A DNA stretch of 59,003 bases from Bacteroidota bacterium (GTDB lineage Bacteria; Bacteroidota; Bacteroidia; Chitinophagales; Chitinophagaceae): assembly GCA_018268015.1 (NCBI GenBank), contig JAFDXJ010000047.1, positions 1 to 59,003 on the forward strand, in the 5' to 3' direction. Each line of letters opens with the position of its first letter. Position 1 is the first letter of the stretch. This document shows, piece by piece, positions 1 through 9,292 of the stretch. The notes under the pieces are model-generated. The model searched no databases and was not told the DNA's origin. It saw only the letters and a list, made by a program, of their open reading frames with translations. The position numbers were made by a program, and so were the translations under genes.

Positions 1-1553
1 AGTGTCTGACTGTAACTAACCGTACCATTCCGGGCATTTTCCCGGATGCGGTAATAGTTATCTCCTGCGAGCGGATTTTTATCTGTGTAGTTGTAACTGT
101 TTTCCGTTTGCCCTTTGGCAGGAATGTTTGCTATATCCCGGTAATCCTGCGCATTGCCACTGCGCTCTATGGTGTATGATTGGGTATTGCTTTCATTCAG
201 TGTTTGCCAACTGATGCTGATACCCTCTTTATTTTCAACAGCCTTTACATTTTTAAAATGGGTGGCGAGGACGTTGTCGCCTTTGAAACGGGCGAGTAAT
301 GTGTAAGCATCTGGCCCAATAGGAGATATACGGCCTGTGGTCAAAATTTTCCCATCAGGAAGCGAATGGACTGAACTTGCACCCATGCTTGCTGTATCAT
401 TGACAATACTGACTATGCCATTGTCCCCAAAATTCGGATCTAACTGACCATTTATTAGATAACGTACTAATACTAAATTCAAAAATGGTTCTCCTCCCCC
501 ACCACCGATTAAAATTTTTCCATCAGCTTGAATATCAATGCCTAAAACGCCAACAAACTGATGATCTCTATAAGGTACAATTGAACTTCCATTTTCTCCA
601 AAATTCTCATCAATAGTCCCATTGGAATTAAAACGACATATTGCCATTTCTATGTAATCTTTACCACTTTCACCAAAACAAACAATTTTATTATCCGTTT
701 GCATGATCGCTCCTTCCATTATATTATACCAATCACCACTTTGCCCTTCGCCAAAAATATATTTGGCAGCTCCGTTTTCACCAAAGCTTATATCTTTATT
801 TCCATTTGTATCAAAGCACTCCAGCATGTATGCAGCATGTTCATTATATTTATTGTATGTACTGCCTCTTATTAATTTTCCCGCAGAATTGATCATTAAA
901 GAATTTGAATTTGTAGCGTTTGTATAAGTTGTTATAACGGTTCCTCCTTCTCCAAATGTTGGGTCTAATCCACCATCGGGCATCAATCGGCTTATAAATG
1001 TTCTTTTCTCATCATATTCATTTCTCTGTACATCGCCTGAAATAACTATTTTTCCATCTGGTTGAACTACGAGGCCGGTTACCCTGGTAGTATTATCTAA
1101 TTCAAGTGTATCCAATCCATTATTACCAAAGCTGCTGTCCTGAGTGCCGTTTGGATTTACTCTTATTATACCTACACTCATTTTACTGGTCGGTTTTTGC
1201 AAATACAATGCTGCGCATATAATCTTGCCATCTTCCAATAAAGCAAATGTTTTAAATTGGGGGCCGGATAACTTTCCATTTAAAGTAATATTTAAACGAC
1301 CATTGGTACCAAAACTTTGATCATAACTGCCATCCGGGTTAAAACGATCAAAACTTGCTCCAATATTGCTTCCAACAATGATGATTTTTCCATCAGGTTG
1401 CATAATGGACATTTCATTCCCATTAACAGTGGGTTGTACCAACAGCCCTCCATTTCCGAAAGTTGGATCTAGAGTACCAGCCTGAGCATAGACCGTTTGC
1501 AGCTTTACATAAAAAGAAAAAATGATGATAAGTATTTTAAATATATTTTTCAT
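1..1553 (-). CDS. Delta-60 repeat secreted protein, 3' end outside window
   Basis: The reading frame is open from ATG at 1553 to the window edge, giving 517 codons without a stop. An N-terminal hydrophobic stretch ending in YAQA is a plausible signal peptide. About seven repeats follow, each about 60 residues long, with a D-x-S/T-FG-x-x-G turn followed by QPDGKI-type strands. These match the delta-60 repeat family (TIGR02608/DUF5122), expected to form a beta-propeller-like fold. After the repeats comes a fibronectin-III-like segment (ENKEGISISWQTL to YYRIRENA), which in Bacteroidota normally precedes a T9SS sorting domain. That sorting domain would lie left of base 1. The role is probably an exported surface or released protein; its ligand is unknown. 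The repeat family is clear, the T9SS route is inferred from the near-identical module at the other window edge. Confidence 0.85.
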   Translation of the reverse strand, partial: MKNIFKILIIIFSFYVKLQTVYAQAGTLDPTFGNGGLLVQPTVNGNEMSIMQPDGKIIIVGSNIGASFDRFNPDGSYDQSFGTNGRLNITLNGKLSGPQFKTFALLEDGKIICAALYLQKPTSKMSVGIIRVNPNGTQDSSFGNNGLDTLELDNTTRVTGLVVQPDGKIVISGDVQRNEYDEKRTFISRLMPDGGLDPTFGEGGTVITTYTNATNSNSLMINSAGKLIRGSTYNKYNEHAAYMLECFDTNGNKDISFGENGAAKYIFGEGQSGDWYNIMEGAIMQTDNKIVCFGESGKDYIEMAICRFNSNGTIDENFGENGSSIVPYRDHQFVGVLGIDIQADGKILIGGGGGEPFLNLVLVRYLINGQLDPNFGDNGIVSIVNDTASMGASSVHSLPDGKILTTGRISPIGPDAYTLLARFKGDNVLATHFKNVKAVENKEGISISWQTLNESNTQSYTIERSGNAQDYRDIANIPAKGQTENSYNYTDKNPLAGDNYYRIRENARNGTVSYSQT

Positions 1554-1793
1554 CTTATTTGATTATGAAAAAAATAAATGAGCTAAGAAAGAGGAAGCAA
1601 TTTCCTTTCCCACAGCAATTTTTTAATGGCATGAAAAATGGTTGCTTCTCAAATATAAAACATTTTTAGAAGAAGGGGATGAAACTAAATATTGGAGTAT
1701 TTGTCCAGCAAGTTATGCCTTGACAACCTGTCATATATTTTTAAATTGGTATTTTTTTTGACTCTTTTTTACACCTTAAAATAAATCAGACTT

Positions 1794-3707
1794 ATGCCTA
1801 AAGGACAAATTAAAGTACAGACAGAGAATATTTTCCCCATCATCAAGAAATTTCTTTATAGTGATCATGAAATTTTTGTAAGGGAATTAGTGAGTAATGC
1901 GACAGATGCTACTCAAAAAATAAAAACACTTTCTTCGATTGGTGAAGCTAAAGGTGAGTTAGGAGACCTGAGGATTGATGTCATTTTAAATCCAACAGCC
2001 AAAACACTGACCATATCCGATCATGGGGTGGGAATGACGAAGGAAGAAGTGGAGAAATATATCAACCAGGTAGCCTTCAGCGGTGCGGAGGAATTCCTGG
2101 ATAAATTTAAAGATGCCAGTATCATTGGTCATTTTGGCCTGGGTTTTTATAGCGCTTTTATGGTAAGTGATGAGGTGGAAATTTTTACCAAAAGCTACCT
2201 GGATGCACCGGCTGTTCATTGGGTATGCGATGGCAGCCCGGAATATGAGCTCGAAGAAACCGATAAAACTGAAAGAGGTACATCCATTGTTTTACATATT
2301 AATGAAGAAAGTAAAGAGTTTTTAGAGCCTTACAGGATAGAAAGTATTTTGAAAAAATTCTGCCGGTTCCTGCCCATACCCATTTTCTTTACAAATACAG
2401 ACGAAGAAAAAAAGGAGATAAAAGAAGGTGAAGAAACAGAAAATAAAGAAGACGAAAAAGAAAGTCCCATCAATAATATCCATCCATTATGGATTCAAAA
2501 GCCGTCTTCCTTATCGGATAAAGATTACCAGGATTTTTATAAAGAATTGTATCCATTTAGTGAAACGCCACTTTTTTGGATACACCTGAATGTGGATTAT
2601 CCTTTTCATCTCACAGGCATTCTTTATTTCCCTAAAATAAAACAGAGCTTTGAAATACAAAAAGATAAAATCCAATTATACAGTAATCAGGTATTTGTAA
2701 CGGATGAAGTAAAAGATATTGTGCCGGAATTTTTAATGCTGATGCATGGGGTGATTGATAGCCCGGATATTCCTTTAAATGTAAGCCGCAGTTATTTGCA
2801 GGGTGATCCAAATGTGAAAAAGATCAATGCCCATATTACCAAAAAAGTGGCTGATAAATTGGAAGAGATCTTTAACCAGGACCGTAAATCTTTTGAAACC
2901 AAATGGGAAAGCCTGGGCTTATTTGTAAAATATGGTATGATGACGGAAGATAAATTCCTGGAAAAAGCAATTCACTTTTTTATTATGGAATCAACCGGAA
3001 AAAAGGAGAACCGATTTTTTACTTTAGATGAATATAAAAAAGAAACCGAGGCATTACAAAAGAACAAGGAGGGTAAACAGGTGATTATTTATGCTACGAA
3101 TCCAACGCAGCAAGATGCCTATATCAGGGCCTGTGAAGAAAGGGGTTATACGGTCGTTTTGCTGGAAACTTTAGTGGATACCGCTTTCATTAATGCCATG
3201 GAAATGAAATGGCCTGATGTTCATTTTGTGCGTGTAGATGCGGATATTCCTGAAAACCTGGTAGATAAAAATGAGCAGGCCGACTCTGTATTATCAAAAG
3301 ATGAAACAGAAAAACTGAAAGCCTTATTTACTTTTGAAATGCCGGGTTTACATATTCAAACCGAAATTAAAGGATTAAGTGAAAATACAGCTCCGGTAAT
3401 TGCTACACGGCCTGAATTTACACGCCGGATGAAAGATATGGCTGCTATGAATGGTAATGGCATGTCGGCTTTTTACGCTCAAATGCCGGATGAAGTTACC
3501 CTCACCGTCAATGGCAATCATCCGGTATATGCACATATTCTCCAGGAGGAAAATAAAGATAAACAGGAAAAACAGGTGCATAACCTGGCTGATCTCGCCT
3601 TACTTTCACAAGGTCTTCTGAAAGGAAATGAATTAACTGCATTTATCAACCGCAGTGTGGAATTGATGGAAGCGAACACCCGGAAAATAATCACTGAGAT
3701 CAATTAG
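1794..3707 (+). CDS. htpG: Molecular chaperone HtpG (Hsp90 family)
   Basis: The 637-residue product is a cytoplasmic ATP-dependent Hsp90 chaperone. The GHKL ATPase domain is at the N-terminus: the ELVSNATDA helix that holds the catalytic Glu and Mg-binding Asn, the DHGVGM nucleotide loop and the GHFGLGFYSAF lid motif are all intact. A charged Lys/Glu-rich linker (about residues 203-225) separates it from the middle domain, which has the catalytic-loop stretch NVSRSYLQGD. A C-terminal dimerisation domain follows. Length is normal for the family. It is transcribed alone and followed by a strong hairpin terminator. Confidence 0.97.
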   Translation: MPKGQIKVQTENIFPIIKKFLYSDHEIFVRELVSNATDATQKIKTLSSIGEAKGELGDLRIDVILNPTAKTLTISDHGVGMTKEEVEKYINQVAFSGAEEFLDKFKDASIIGHFGLGFYSAFMVSDEVEIFTKSYLDAPAVHWVCDGSPEYELEETDKTERGTSIVLHINEESKEFLEPYRIESILKKFCRFLPIPIFFTNTDEEKKEIKEGEETENKEDEKESPINNIHPLWIQKPSSLSDKDYQDFYKELYPFSETPLFWIHLNVDYPFHLTGILYFPKIKQSFEIQKDKIQLYSNQVFVTDEVKDIVPEFLMLMHGVIDSPDIPLNVSRSYLQGDPNVKKINAHITKKVADKLEEIFNQDRKSFETKWESLGLFVKYGMMTEDKFLEKAIHFFIMESTGKKENRFFTLDEYKKETEALQKNKEGKQVIIYATNPTQQDAYIRACEERGYTVVLLETLVDTAFINAMEMKWPDVHFVRVDADIPENLVDKNEQADSVLSKDETEKLKALFTFEMPGLHIQTEIKGLSENTAPVIATRPEFTRRMKDMAAMNGNGMSAFYAQMPDEVTLTVNGNHPVYAHILQEENKDKQEKQVHNLADLALLSQGLLKGNELTAFINRSVELMEANTRKIITEIN

Positions 3708-3732
3708 TGGATCTTTTCAAATGGAGTATTTA

Positions 3733-3765
3733 AAAATAGCCGGTCTTTTGACCGGCTATTTTATT
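3733..3765 (+). terminator. Rho-independent terminator of htpG
   Basis: A 13-bp perfect inverted repeat (AAAATAGCCGGTC / GACCGGCTATTTT) with a four-base TTTT loop lies 26 bases after the htpG stop and runs into TTTTATT. It could also end transcripts arriving from pckA on the other strand, since the stem is flanked by A on the left. Confidence 0.85.
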
Positions 3766-3899
3766 GAACAAAAAATCAGAAAATCCTTTTCATGGCAAAA
3801 TGCCTATAAATAGGGCGGAATATTTTTTCATCTTATTTGATTATTTCTATTCCTACCACATAAAGCATATCCCTATTTCATAATCAGTTTAAAAAATCT

Positions 3900-5498
3900 T
3901 TAAACAATTGGCGCTGAGTCCAAAATTTCTTTGGAAACACCGGACTCAAATTTTTCAAAATTTTTCCTGAAGTGTGTGGCTAATTCGTGTGCTTTTTTAT
4001 CATATTCAGCTTTATCTGCCCATGTATTTCGGGGATTCAGTAATTCTGAAGGAACGCCAGGGCAGGATGCAGGCATTTGCATTCTAAAGATCGGATGCAT
4101 TTCAAATTCCACATGATCCAGTTCGCCATTCAGTACAGCAGTAATCATGGCACGGGTATAGTCAAGTTTCATTCTTTTACCCACACCATAACCACCTCCA
4201 CTCCAACCGGTATTCACCATCCAGACATGGACATCATGTTCATTCATTTTTTTACCCAGCATTTCTGCATAAAATCCCGGGTGCAATGGCAAAAACGGGG
4301 CGCCAAAACATGCACTGAATGTAGCCTTTGGTTCTGTGACACCGGCTTCCGTTCCAGCTACTTTGGCCGTATAACCGCTGATAAACTGGTACATTGCCTG
4401 GCCGGCTGATAAGCGGCTCACCGGCGGTAGTACACCATAAGCATCGCAGGTAAGTAAAAATATATTTCTTGGCAATTTGCCGATACTGGGTTCTAATGCA
4501 TTGCTGATAAATGACAATGGATAACTTACCCTCGTATTTTCTGTAATAGATTTATTTGAAAAGTCTATCTCATTGGTACCATCATGAAAAACAATATTTT
4601 CAAGTAATGCACCCGGTCGGATAGCCCTATAGATTTCAGGTTCTTTCTCTTCACTGAGATCAATACATTTTGCATAGCATCCACCTTCAAAATTAAAAAC
4701 GGAATTATCAGTCCAGCCATGTTCATCATCACCGATCAGTTTCCTTGCAGGATCAGCGCTAAGAGTTGTTTTACCGGTTCCACTTAAACCAAAGAAAATC
4801 GCCACATCACCCTCTTTGCCCATATTGGCGCTGCAATGCATACTCAATACATTTTTATCATGTGGCAAAATAAAATTAAGAATTGAAAAAATTCCTTTTT
4901 TCATTTCTCCGGTATAGCCGGTACCTCCAATCAATACCATTTTATGGGTAAAAGATACGATGGCAAAATTTCCTTGCCTTGTTCCATCCACAGCAGGATC
5001 TGCAAAAAAGCCTGGGGCTTGAAGGATCGTCCATTCCGGTACAAATTGATCCAGGCTGGATGCATCTGGTCTGATAAACATATTATATGCAAACAGATTA
5101 CTCCAGGGATTTTCATTAATCACCCGGATTTTTATTTGGTATTTCTCATCGGCACAGGCTGCACAATCGCGTACCCAAACCTCTTCTTTTGAATTTAAAT
5201 AATCGAGTAGTTTTGATTTTAACTGGAAAAAATATTTTTCATCAATAGGCAGGTTAAAATTATTCCAATTCACGGAATTTTCTGTGATGGCATCTTTTAC
5301 GGTAAATTTATCCTGTGGGCTTCTCCCGGTAAATTTACCGGTATTTATACAAAGCGCTCCCGTATTATTTAATACGCCTTGCCCTCTTTCAACCGTTTGT
5401 CTGGTAAGGGTTTCCGGGCTTTCCTGATAAAAAATATTTGAGTTGGTTAATCCTGCTTCAATGAGTTGTGCTGAAGGATAATTCTTAGATGATGGCAT
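3900..5498 (-). CDS. pckA: Phosphoenolpyruvate carboxykinase (ATP)
   Basis: This enzyme converts oxaloacetate and ATP to PEP, ADP and CO2, the committed step of gluconeogenesis, in the cytoplasm. The P-loop GLSGTGKTTLS sits near the middle of the protein, and the preceding metal/oxaloacetate region (GTGYTGEMKKG, SMHCSANMG) and following DDEHGW motif are intact. From ATG at 5498 the protein is 532 residues, the usual length. An upstream in-frame TTG (5525) would add nine residues, but the ATG start MPSSKN is the better choice. It is monocistronic, convergent with htpG. Confidence 0.96.
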   Translation of the reverse strand: MPSSKNYPSAQLIEAGLTNSNIFYQESPETLTRQTVERGQGVLNNTGALCINTGKFTGRSPQDKFTVKDAITENSVNWNNFNLPIDEKYFFQLKSKLLDYLNSKEEVWVRDCAACADEKYQIKIRVINENPWSNLFAYNMFIRPDASSLDQFVPEWTILQAPGFFADPAVDGTRQGNFAIVSFTHKMVLIGGTGYTGEMKKGIFSILNFILPHDKNVLSMHCSANMGKEGDVAIFFGLSGTGKTTLSADPARKLIGDDEHGWTDNSVFNFEGGCYAKCIDLSEEKEPEIYRAIRPGALLENIVFHDGTNEIDFSNKSITENTRVSYPLSFISNALEPSIGKLPRNIFLLTCDAYGVLPPVSRLSAGQAMYQFISGYTAKVAGTEAGVTEPKATFSACFGAPFLPLHPGFYAEMLGKKMNEHDVHVWMVNTGWSGGGYGVGKRMKLDYTRAMITAVLNGELDHVEFEMHPIFRMQMPASCPGVPSELLNPRNTWADKAEYDKKAHELATHFRKNFEKFESGVSKEILDSAPIV

Positions 5499-5688
5499 AT
5501 ACTTTCTATTTTGTTGAAAAGGCAAAGGTATTTCAAAGCGATGAAATACAACCTAACAAACAATAGTTTTTTCCTTATTGGTTATATTTCAAAAGGAAGA
5601 ATTTAACCATCCATTTTCAAAAAAAATTCCATTGGGAATAAAAAATGTATAATTTTTTGGTTATTACATTTTCACTTTCATCAGAAAG

Positions 5689-6567
5689 TTATACGCCAAG
5701 ATAAACGTGTAATCTGCGCCAGGAATGACGTGAATTTTTTATTTTACTCATAGCTTTATCTTTAATCTGGCGAACTCTTTCCGTAGATAAATTTAATTTT
5801 CGACTGATCTCACCGAGGCTTAAGGGATATTCCAAACCCAAGCCAAAAAAATCTGAGATGATTTCTTTTTGACGACCGGTAAGCATGCCCAATATTTGTT
5901 GAATATCTGCTTTTAAAGATTCTGTGTAAGATAAATCTTCATCGGTACCTTTACAATTCTTATCCTCAATCAAGTCATACATATTACTTTCATCTTCATT
6001 AGAAAATGGAGCATCAAAACTCACATGGCTGATTGTAATTTGAATAACTGAAAGGATTTCATCTTCGTTCATTTTGAGACTGGCAGCAATTTCCTGGGTT
6101 GATGGTTCTCTTCCATGTTTTTGCATCAACTTTTCGATACCGCTATTCACATGAGCGTTCAGGGTGATTTTATTTAGTGGGTATCGTACCATTCGGCTTT
6201 GATCGGCAATGGCCTGCATTATTGATTGGCGGATCCACCAAACGGCATAGGAAATAAATTTAAAGCCCCTGGTGATATCAAAATGCTGTGTTGCTTTTAT
6301 TAAACCGATATTACCTTCATTAATCAGATCTGATAAAGAAAGGCCATGTTTCTGATATTGCTTAGCAACCGATATGACAAAACGAAGATTGGCATTGATC
6401 AATTGCTGAAAAGCTTCATTATCCCCATTTTTTATTCGTTTAGCCAGTATTACTTCTTCTTTAGGATTCAGCAGTTTATACCTGTTTATTTCAGCCATAT
6501 ATTTTGCCAGGCTGGTTGATTCTCGACTCGTAATGGATTTGGTGATGAGTAGTTTTCGCATTCCCAT
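5689..6567 (-). CDS. RpoD-like group 1/2 sigma-70 factor
   Basis: The 292-residue protein has the compact architecture of Bacteroidota primary sigma factors (no region 1.1). Region 1.2 is followed by region 2 with NLRFVISVAKQY, GLSLSDLINEGNIGL (core binding), FISYAVWWIRQSI (2.3/2.4) and QSRMVRYPLN, then region 3, and region 4.2 with the helix-turn-helix LGEISRKLNLSTERVRQIK. It begins MGMRKLLITKSITSRESTSL, as primary sigma factors of the phylum do; the second ATG (6561) may be the true start. Regions 3 and 4.1 are noticeably less conserved than in a typical primary RpoD of the phylum, so it may be a second, paralogous sigma factor rather than the housekeeping one. Cytoplasmic, transcribed alone. 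Confidence 0.9.
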   Translation of the reverse strand: MGMRKLLITKSITSRESTSLAKYMAEINRYKLLNPKEEVILAKRIKNGDNEAFQQLINANLRFVISVAKQYQKHGLSLSDLINEGNIGLIKATQHFDITRGFKFISYAVWWIRQSIMQAIADQSRMVRYPLNKITLNAHVNSGIEKLMQKHGREPSTQEIAASLKMNEDEILSVIQITISHVSFDAPFSNEDESNMYDLIEDKNCKGTDEDLSYTESLKADIQQILGMLTGRQKEIISDFFGLGLEYPLSLGEISRKLNLSTERVRQIKDKAMSKIKNSRHSWRRLHVYLGV

Positions 6568-6750
6568 GTTGCATGTTTTTGAGGTTAGAAATTCTATTTT
6601 GGTTAATCATAGAATTTTACTTCTGAAGAGGAAATGCTAATGAATTGCAAAATACACTTTTCTTTTATTATCCCAAAAAAATATTATGGCCAATTTTTTT
6701 AGTTTTTGGATTCTTTTTATGCATTCCCTCAAAGGAAATGAAATAATATT

Positions 6751-6778
6751 TTGATGGTAATTTATATTTTATACTTTG
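6751..6778 (+). promoter_or_regulatory. Candidate promoter for START-like gene
   Basis: TTG at 6751-6753 and TACTTTG at 6772-6778 are 18 bases apart and 7 bases before the first ATG. This is close to the Bacteroidota -33/-7 consensus, one base short in the -7 box. Confidence 0.4.
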
Positions 6779-6785
6779 CAGCCTC

Positions 6786-7190
6786 ATGAATATGGAAAAA
6801 ATGAAGAACATGGCAAAAAAACAATTATATACTTTAGAATATCCGGTACGCTGCTCCCCTGCCATATTATATGAGTTTCTTTCCACTCCGGCAGGCTTGC
6901 AGGAATGGTTTGCAGACACGGTAGATGAGCGGGATAGTTTATTTAGTTTTACTTGGGACGGCGCTACTGAAAAAGCGGAAGTTGTGGGTAAGGAACAAGA
7001 TAAATTTATTCGTTTTCGATGGCTCGAATCCCCCAAAGAAGAATATTGGGAATTCAGGATAGATAGCAGTGAAGTGGCTAATCAAACAATCTTAGTAGTC
7101 AATGATTTTGGTGAAAAAAGTGAAATCAAAGATCAATCCCGTCTTTGGGACTCACAATTTAAGGATCTATTTCACCGCTTAGGCAGTTAA
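6786..7190 (+). CDS. START-like (SRPBCC) domain protein
   Basis: The 134-residue soluble protein matches the SRPBCC/AHSA1-like fold: TLEYPVRCSPAILYEFLSTP, then GLQEWFADTV, a beta-strand region with FRWLE, and a long C-terminal helix (SRLWDSQFKDLFHRL). Proteins of this type annotated as START-like occur across the Bacteroidota; no ligand is known. Four ATG codons lie in frame at the start (residues 1, 3, 6 and 9). The first is used here because a promoter-like TACTTTG lies 7 bases upstream, but the ninth (MAKKQLYTLEYPV) is nearly as likely. Its 3' end overlaps the next convergent gene by 4 bases. Confidence 0.85.
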   Translation: MNMEKMKNMAKKQLYTLEYPVRCSPAILYEFLSTPAGLQEWFADTVDERDSLFSFTWDGATEKAEVVGKEQDKFIRFRWLESPKEEYWEFRIDSSEVANQTILVVNDFGEKSEIKDQSRLWDSQFKDLFHRLGS

Positions 7191-7786
7191 GCACTTAGCA
7201 TTTTTAAAATACACTCAAAATTTTCCTTAAAAAACTGGGGCATTTTCCTCCAATCATTAAGATCCATTTTCCTGGCTAATTTAAAAAAAGGTTTTTCTAA
7301 GTTCGAGATGAAATGCGGATCATCCATTTCACATTGTGCTAAATACCGGTAATGATTTTTCTCCAGTGAATGCATCCATTCATGGCCGGACATACTGATC
7401 ATCCAATTTTTACTTTCTGTAGCAGCCAGTATTTTAGGTACATACAGCGTTTTATAAATTCCTTTTAAGTGGAGCGTAATACTGCAAAAATTTCCCCACC
7501 AGAAAAAGCTTCGAATGGCAAATACATTTTCATGTGAAAATATTGCAGGGAAATCCAGCATGATATAAGGAAAGCCTTCATGATTTTCACCCCTTGAAAT
7601 TTTCTGGAAATCCAGTGAAACAGGAATAGGAAATTGATAAAGATACTTTTTTATTTCCAGGCGATATTCATGAGAAAGTTCGCCAAAAAAAATTTTGATT
7701 TTCTCTATAATCTCATTTTTTAATAATAGGATTTCTTTATTTGCTGCGAGCTCCGTTTCCGCTGCTGAAAGTTTTATATTTGCCAT
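7187..7786 (-). CDS. Conserved hypothetical protein
   Basis: I do not recognise a named family in this 199-residue protein. It has an N-terminal amphipathic, probably coiled-coil segment (residues 1-45), no signal peptide and no membrane helix. Aromatic and histidine residues are frequent in the second half (SFFWWGNF, SGHEWMHSLEKNHYRYL), with DDPHF and NDWRKMPQFF near the end. It is divergent from the LptF/G-type permease (33 bases between the starts) and convergent with the START-like gene. ATG at 7786 is well placed. Likely cytoplasmic. Confidence 0.7.
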   Translation of the reverse strand: MANIKLSAAETELAANKEILLLKNEIIEKIKIFFGELSHEYRLEIKKYLYQFPIPVSLDFQKISRGENHEGFPYIMLDFPAIFSHENVFAIRSFFWWGNFCSITLHLKGIYKTLYVPKILAATESKNWMISMSGHEWMHSLEKNHYRYLAQCEMDDPHFISNLEKPFFKLARKMDLNDWRKMPQFFKENFECILKMLSA

Positions 7787-7819
7787 AATTATATTGATAA
7801 AAATAAAGGAAAACTCTCA

Positions 7820-9274
7820 TTGTTTAAGAAGCTTGATATACTTGTTTTGCGATCCTTCATTGGGCCTTTCCTGGCAACTTTCCTGATTTCATTGTTTGTC
7901 CTCATTCTCCAGTTTTTCTGGTTATATATTGATGACCTGGTAGGAAAAGGGCTTGATCTGGGCACTTTGGCTTATCTTACTTCGCTGGTAGCCGTTACCT
8001 GGGTTCCCCTGGCTTTGCCACTTGCATTATTGCTTTCCTCTATTATGGCATTTGGGAAACTGGGTGAAACTTTTGAGTTGGTTGCTATTAAATCTGCCGG
8101 GGTTCCTTTAATCCGTTTTATGAGGCCTGTTTTTATTGTTACCATCCTTTTAAGTATTGTCGCCTTTTTCTTTGCAAATAATATTATCCCTGTAGCAAAT
8201 CTGAAATTGAATACAGTAAAATATGATATTCTGGTTGCTAAGCCAGCGTTTGATATTAAAGAAGGTGTATTTTATGATAAAATAGAAGGTTATATTATTA
8301 AAATAGGCAAGAAAGATAAAGATGACAGTACGATCCGAAATGTGATTATATGGGAAAAAAACTTTGGCTTACAAGATAATTTTATGACCGCGGAATCCGG
8401 TATAATGAGTATTACCCCCGATAAAAAATTTTTACGGTTTACCCTGCACAATGGCTGGAATTACCAGGAAAATGGCAACCGCTATAACCCGAATACAGAA
8501 TTTATTCGGCTTGGATTTAAAGATTATATCAAAGAATTTGACCTGAGCAGTTTTAAAATGAATAAGACTTCTGACACGGCATTTAAAGACAACCCGCAAA
8601 TGCTCAGTATTCGTCAGCTGAATCATGCTATAGATTCATTAGGCGATATTCATAAGCAATTTGCAGCGACTTTGCAAAGCCAGGCTGCTCCATATCTGTC
8701 TTTCCTTCGTTTGAAAGATAGCACCTGGCCTGATTCAAAACCTATCCAGGGCGTTTCCATTTCGAACATCATCCCGGATACATTAAAAACAATGGTTTTC
8801 AATAGGGCTATTGCTCAAACGAATAGCACTAAAAGTTACATTGATCTTCTTGATTCAGATTATAAAAATCGTCAGGAAACAGAAAGGAAATATTGGATAG
8901 AATGGAACCGTAAATTTACTCTTTCAGCTGCCTGTATTGTATTATTCCTGATTGGCGCTCCATTGGGTTCCATCATACGGCGTGGAGGATTGGGTACACC
9001 ACTTGTTTTTGCGATTGTCTTTTTTGTACTCTTCAATATGCTCAATACATTTGGAGAAAAATTTGCAAAGGAAGGCGTATCCAGTCCTTTTACAGGAATG
9101 TGGCTTTCTACTATGGTTTTAGTGCCTATCGGCCTCTTCCTGACTTTCAAAGCCATGAGAGACTCCCAACTTTTTAATAAAGAATATTATTTCCGTTTTG
9201 CAAGGCGATTAAAAAAGATAGGATCCAGGATTGGGCTGATCAAAAATAACGTAGAAAATAAGGAAGATTTGTAA
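7820..9274 (+). CDS. LptF/LptG-family permease (YjgP/YjgQ)
   Basis: The 484-residue inner-membrane protein begins FKKLDILVLRSFIGPF and has three N-terminal membrane segments (about residues 12-35, 47-75, 95-122). A periplasmic beta-jellyroll region with inserted polar sequence (about 125-350) and three C-terminal membrane segments follow. This is the topology of the LptF/G half-permeases that, with LptB2, extract lipopolysaccharide for transport to the outer membrane. The start is TTG at 7820; no in-frame ATG precedes it and AAAGGA lies just upstream. It is followed after 18 bases by the CDF gene, which also starts with TTG. Bacteroidota often encode several such permeases, so I do not choose between F and G. 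Confidence 0.9.
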   Translation: MFKKLDILVLRSFIGPFLATFLISLFVLILQFFWLYIDDLVGKGLDLGTLAYLTSLVAVTWVPLALPLALLLSSIMAFGKLGETFELVAIKSAGVPLIRFMRPVFIVTILLSIVAFFFANNIIPVANLKLNTVKYDILVAKPAFDIKEGVFYDKIEGYIIKIGKKDKDDSTIRNVIIWEKNFGLQDNFMTAESGIMSITPDKKFLRFTLHNGWNYQENGNRYNPNTEFIRLGFKDYIKEFDLSSFKMNKTSDTAFKDNPQMLSIRQLNHAIDSLGDIHKQFAATLQSQAAPYLSFLRLKDSTWPDSKPIQGVSISNIIPDTLKTMVFNRAIAQTNSTKSYIDLLDSDYKNRQETERKYWIEWNRKFTLSAACIVLFLIGAPLGSIIRRGGLGTPLVFAIVFFVLFNMLNTFGEKFAKEGVSSPFTGMWLSTMVLVPIGLFLTFKAMRDSQLFNKEYYFRFARRLKKIGSRIGLIKNNVENKEDL

Positions 9275-9292
9275 TCTATAATTTATATCTCA

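Noticed and set aside
703..927. Plus-strand 74-codon open frame
   Set aside because: It lies antisense inside the delta-60 protein gene, whose repeat motifs are clearly coding.
1735..1793. E. coli-type TTGACA promoter before htpG
   Set aside because: A TTGACA-like string exists, but Bacteroidota do not use this consensus and no TAnnTTTG box with fitting spacing was seen.
6668..7036. 122-codon minus-strand frame
   Set aside because: Antisense to the START-like gene and its promoter; no coding signature.
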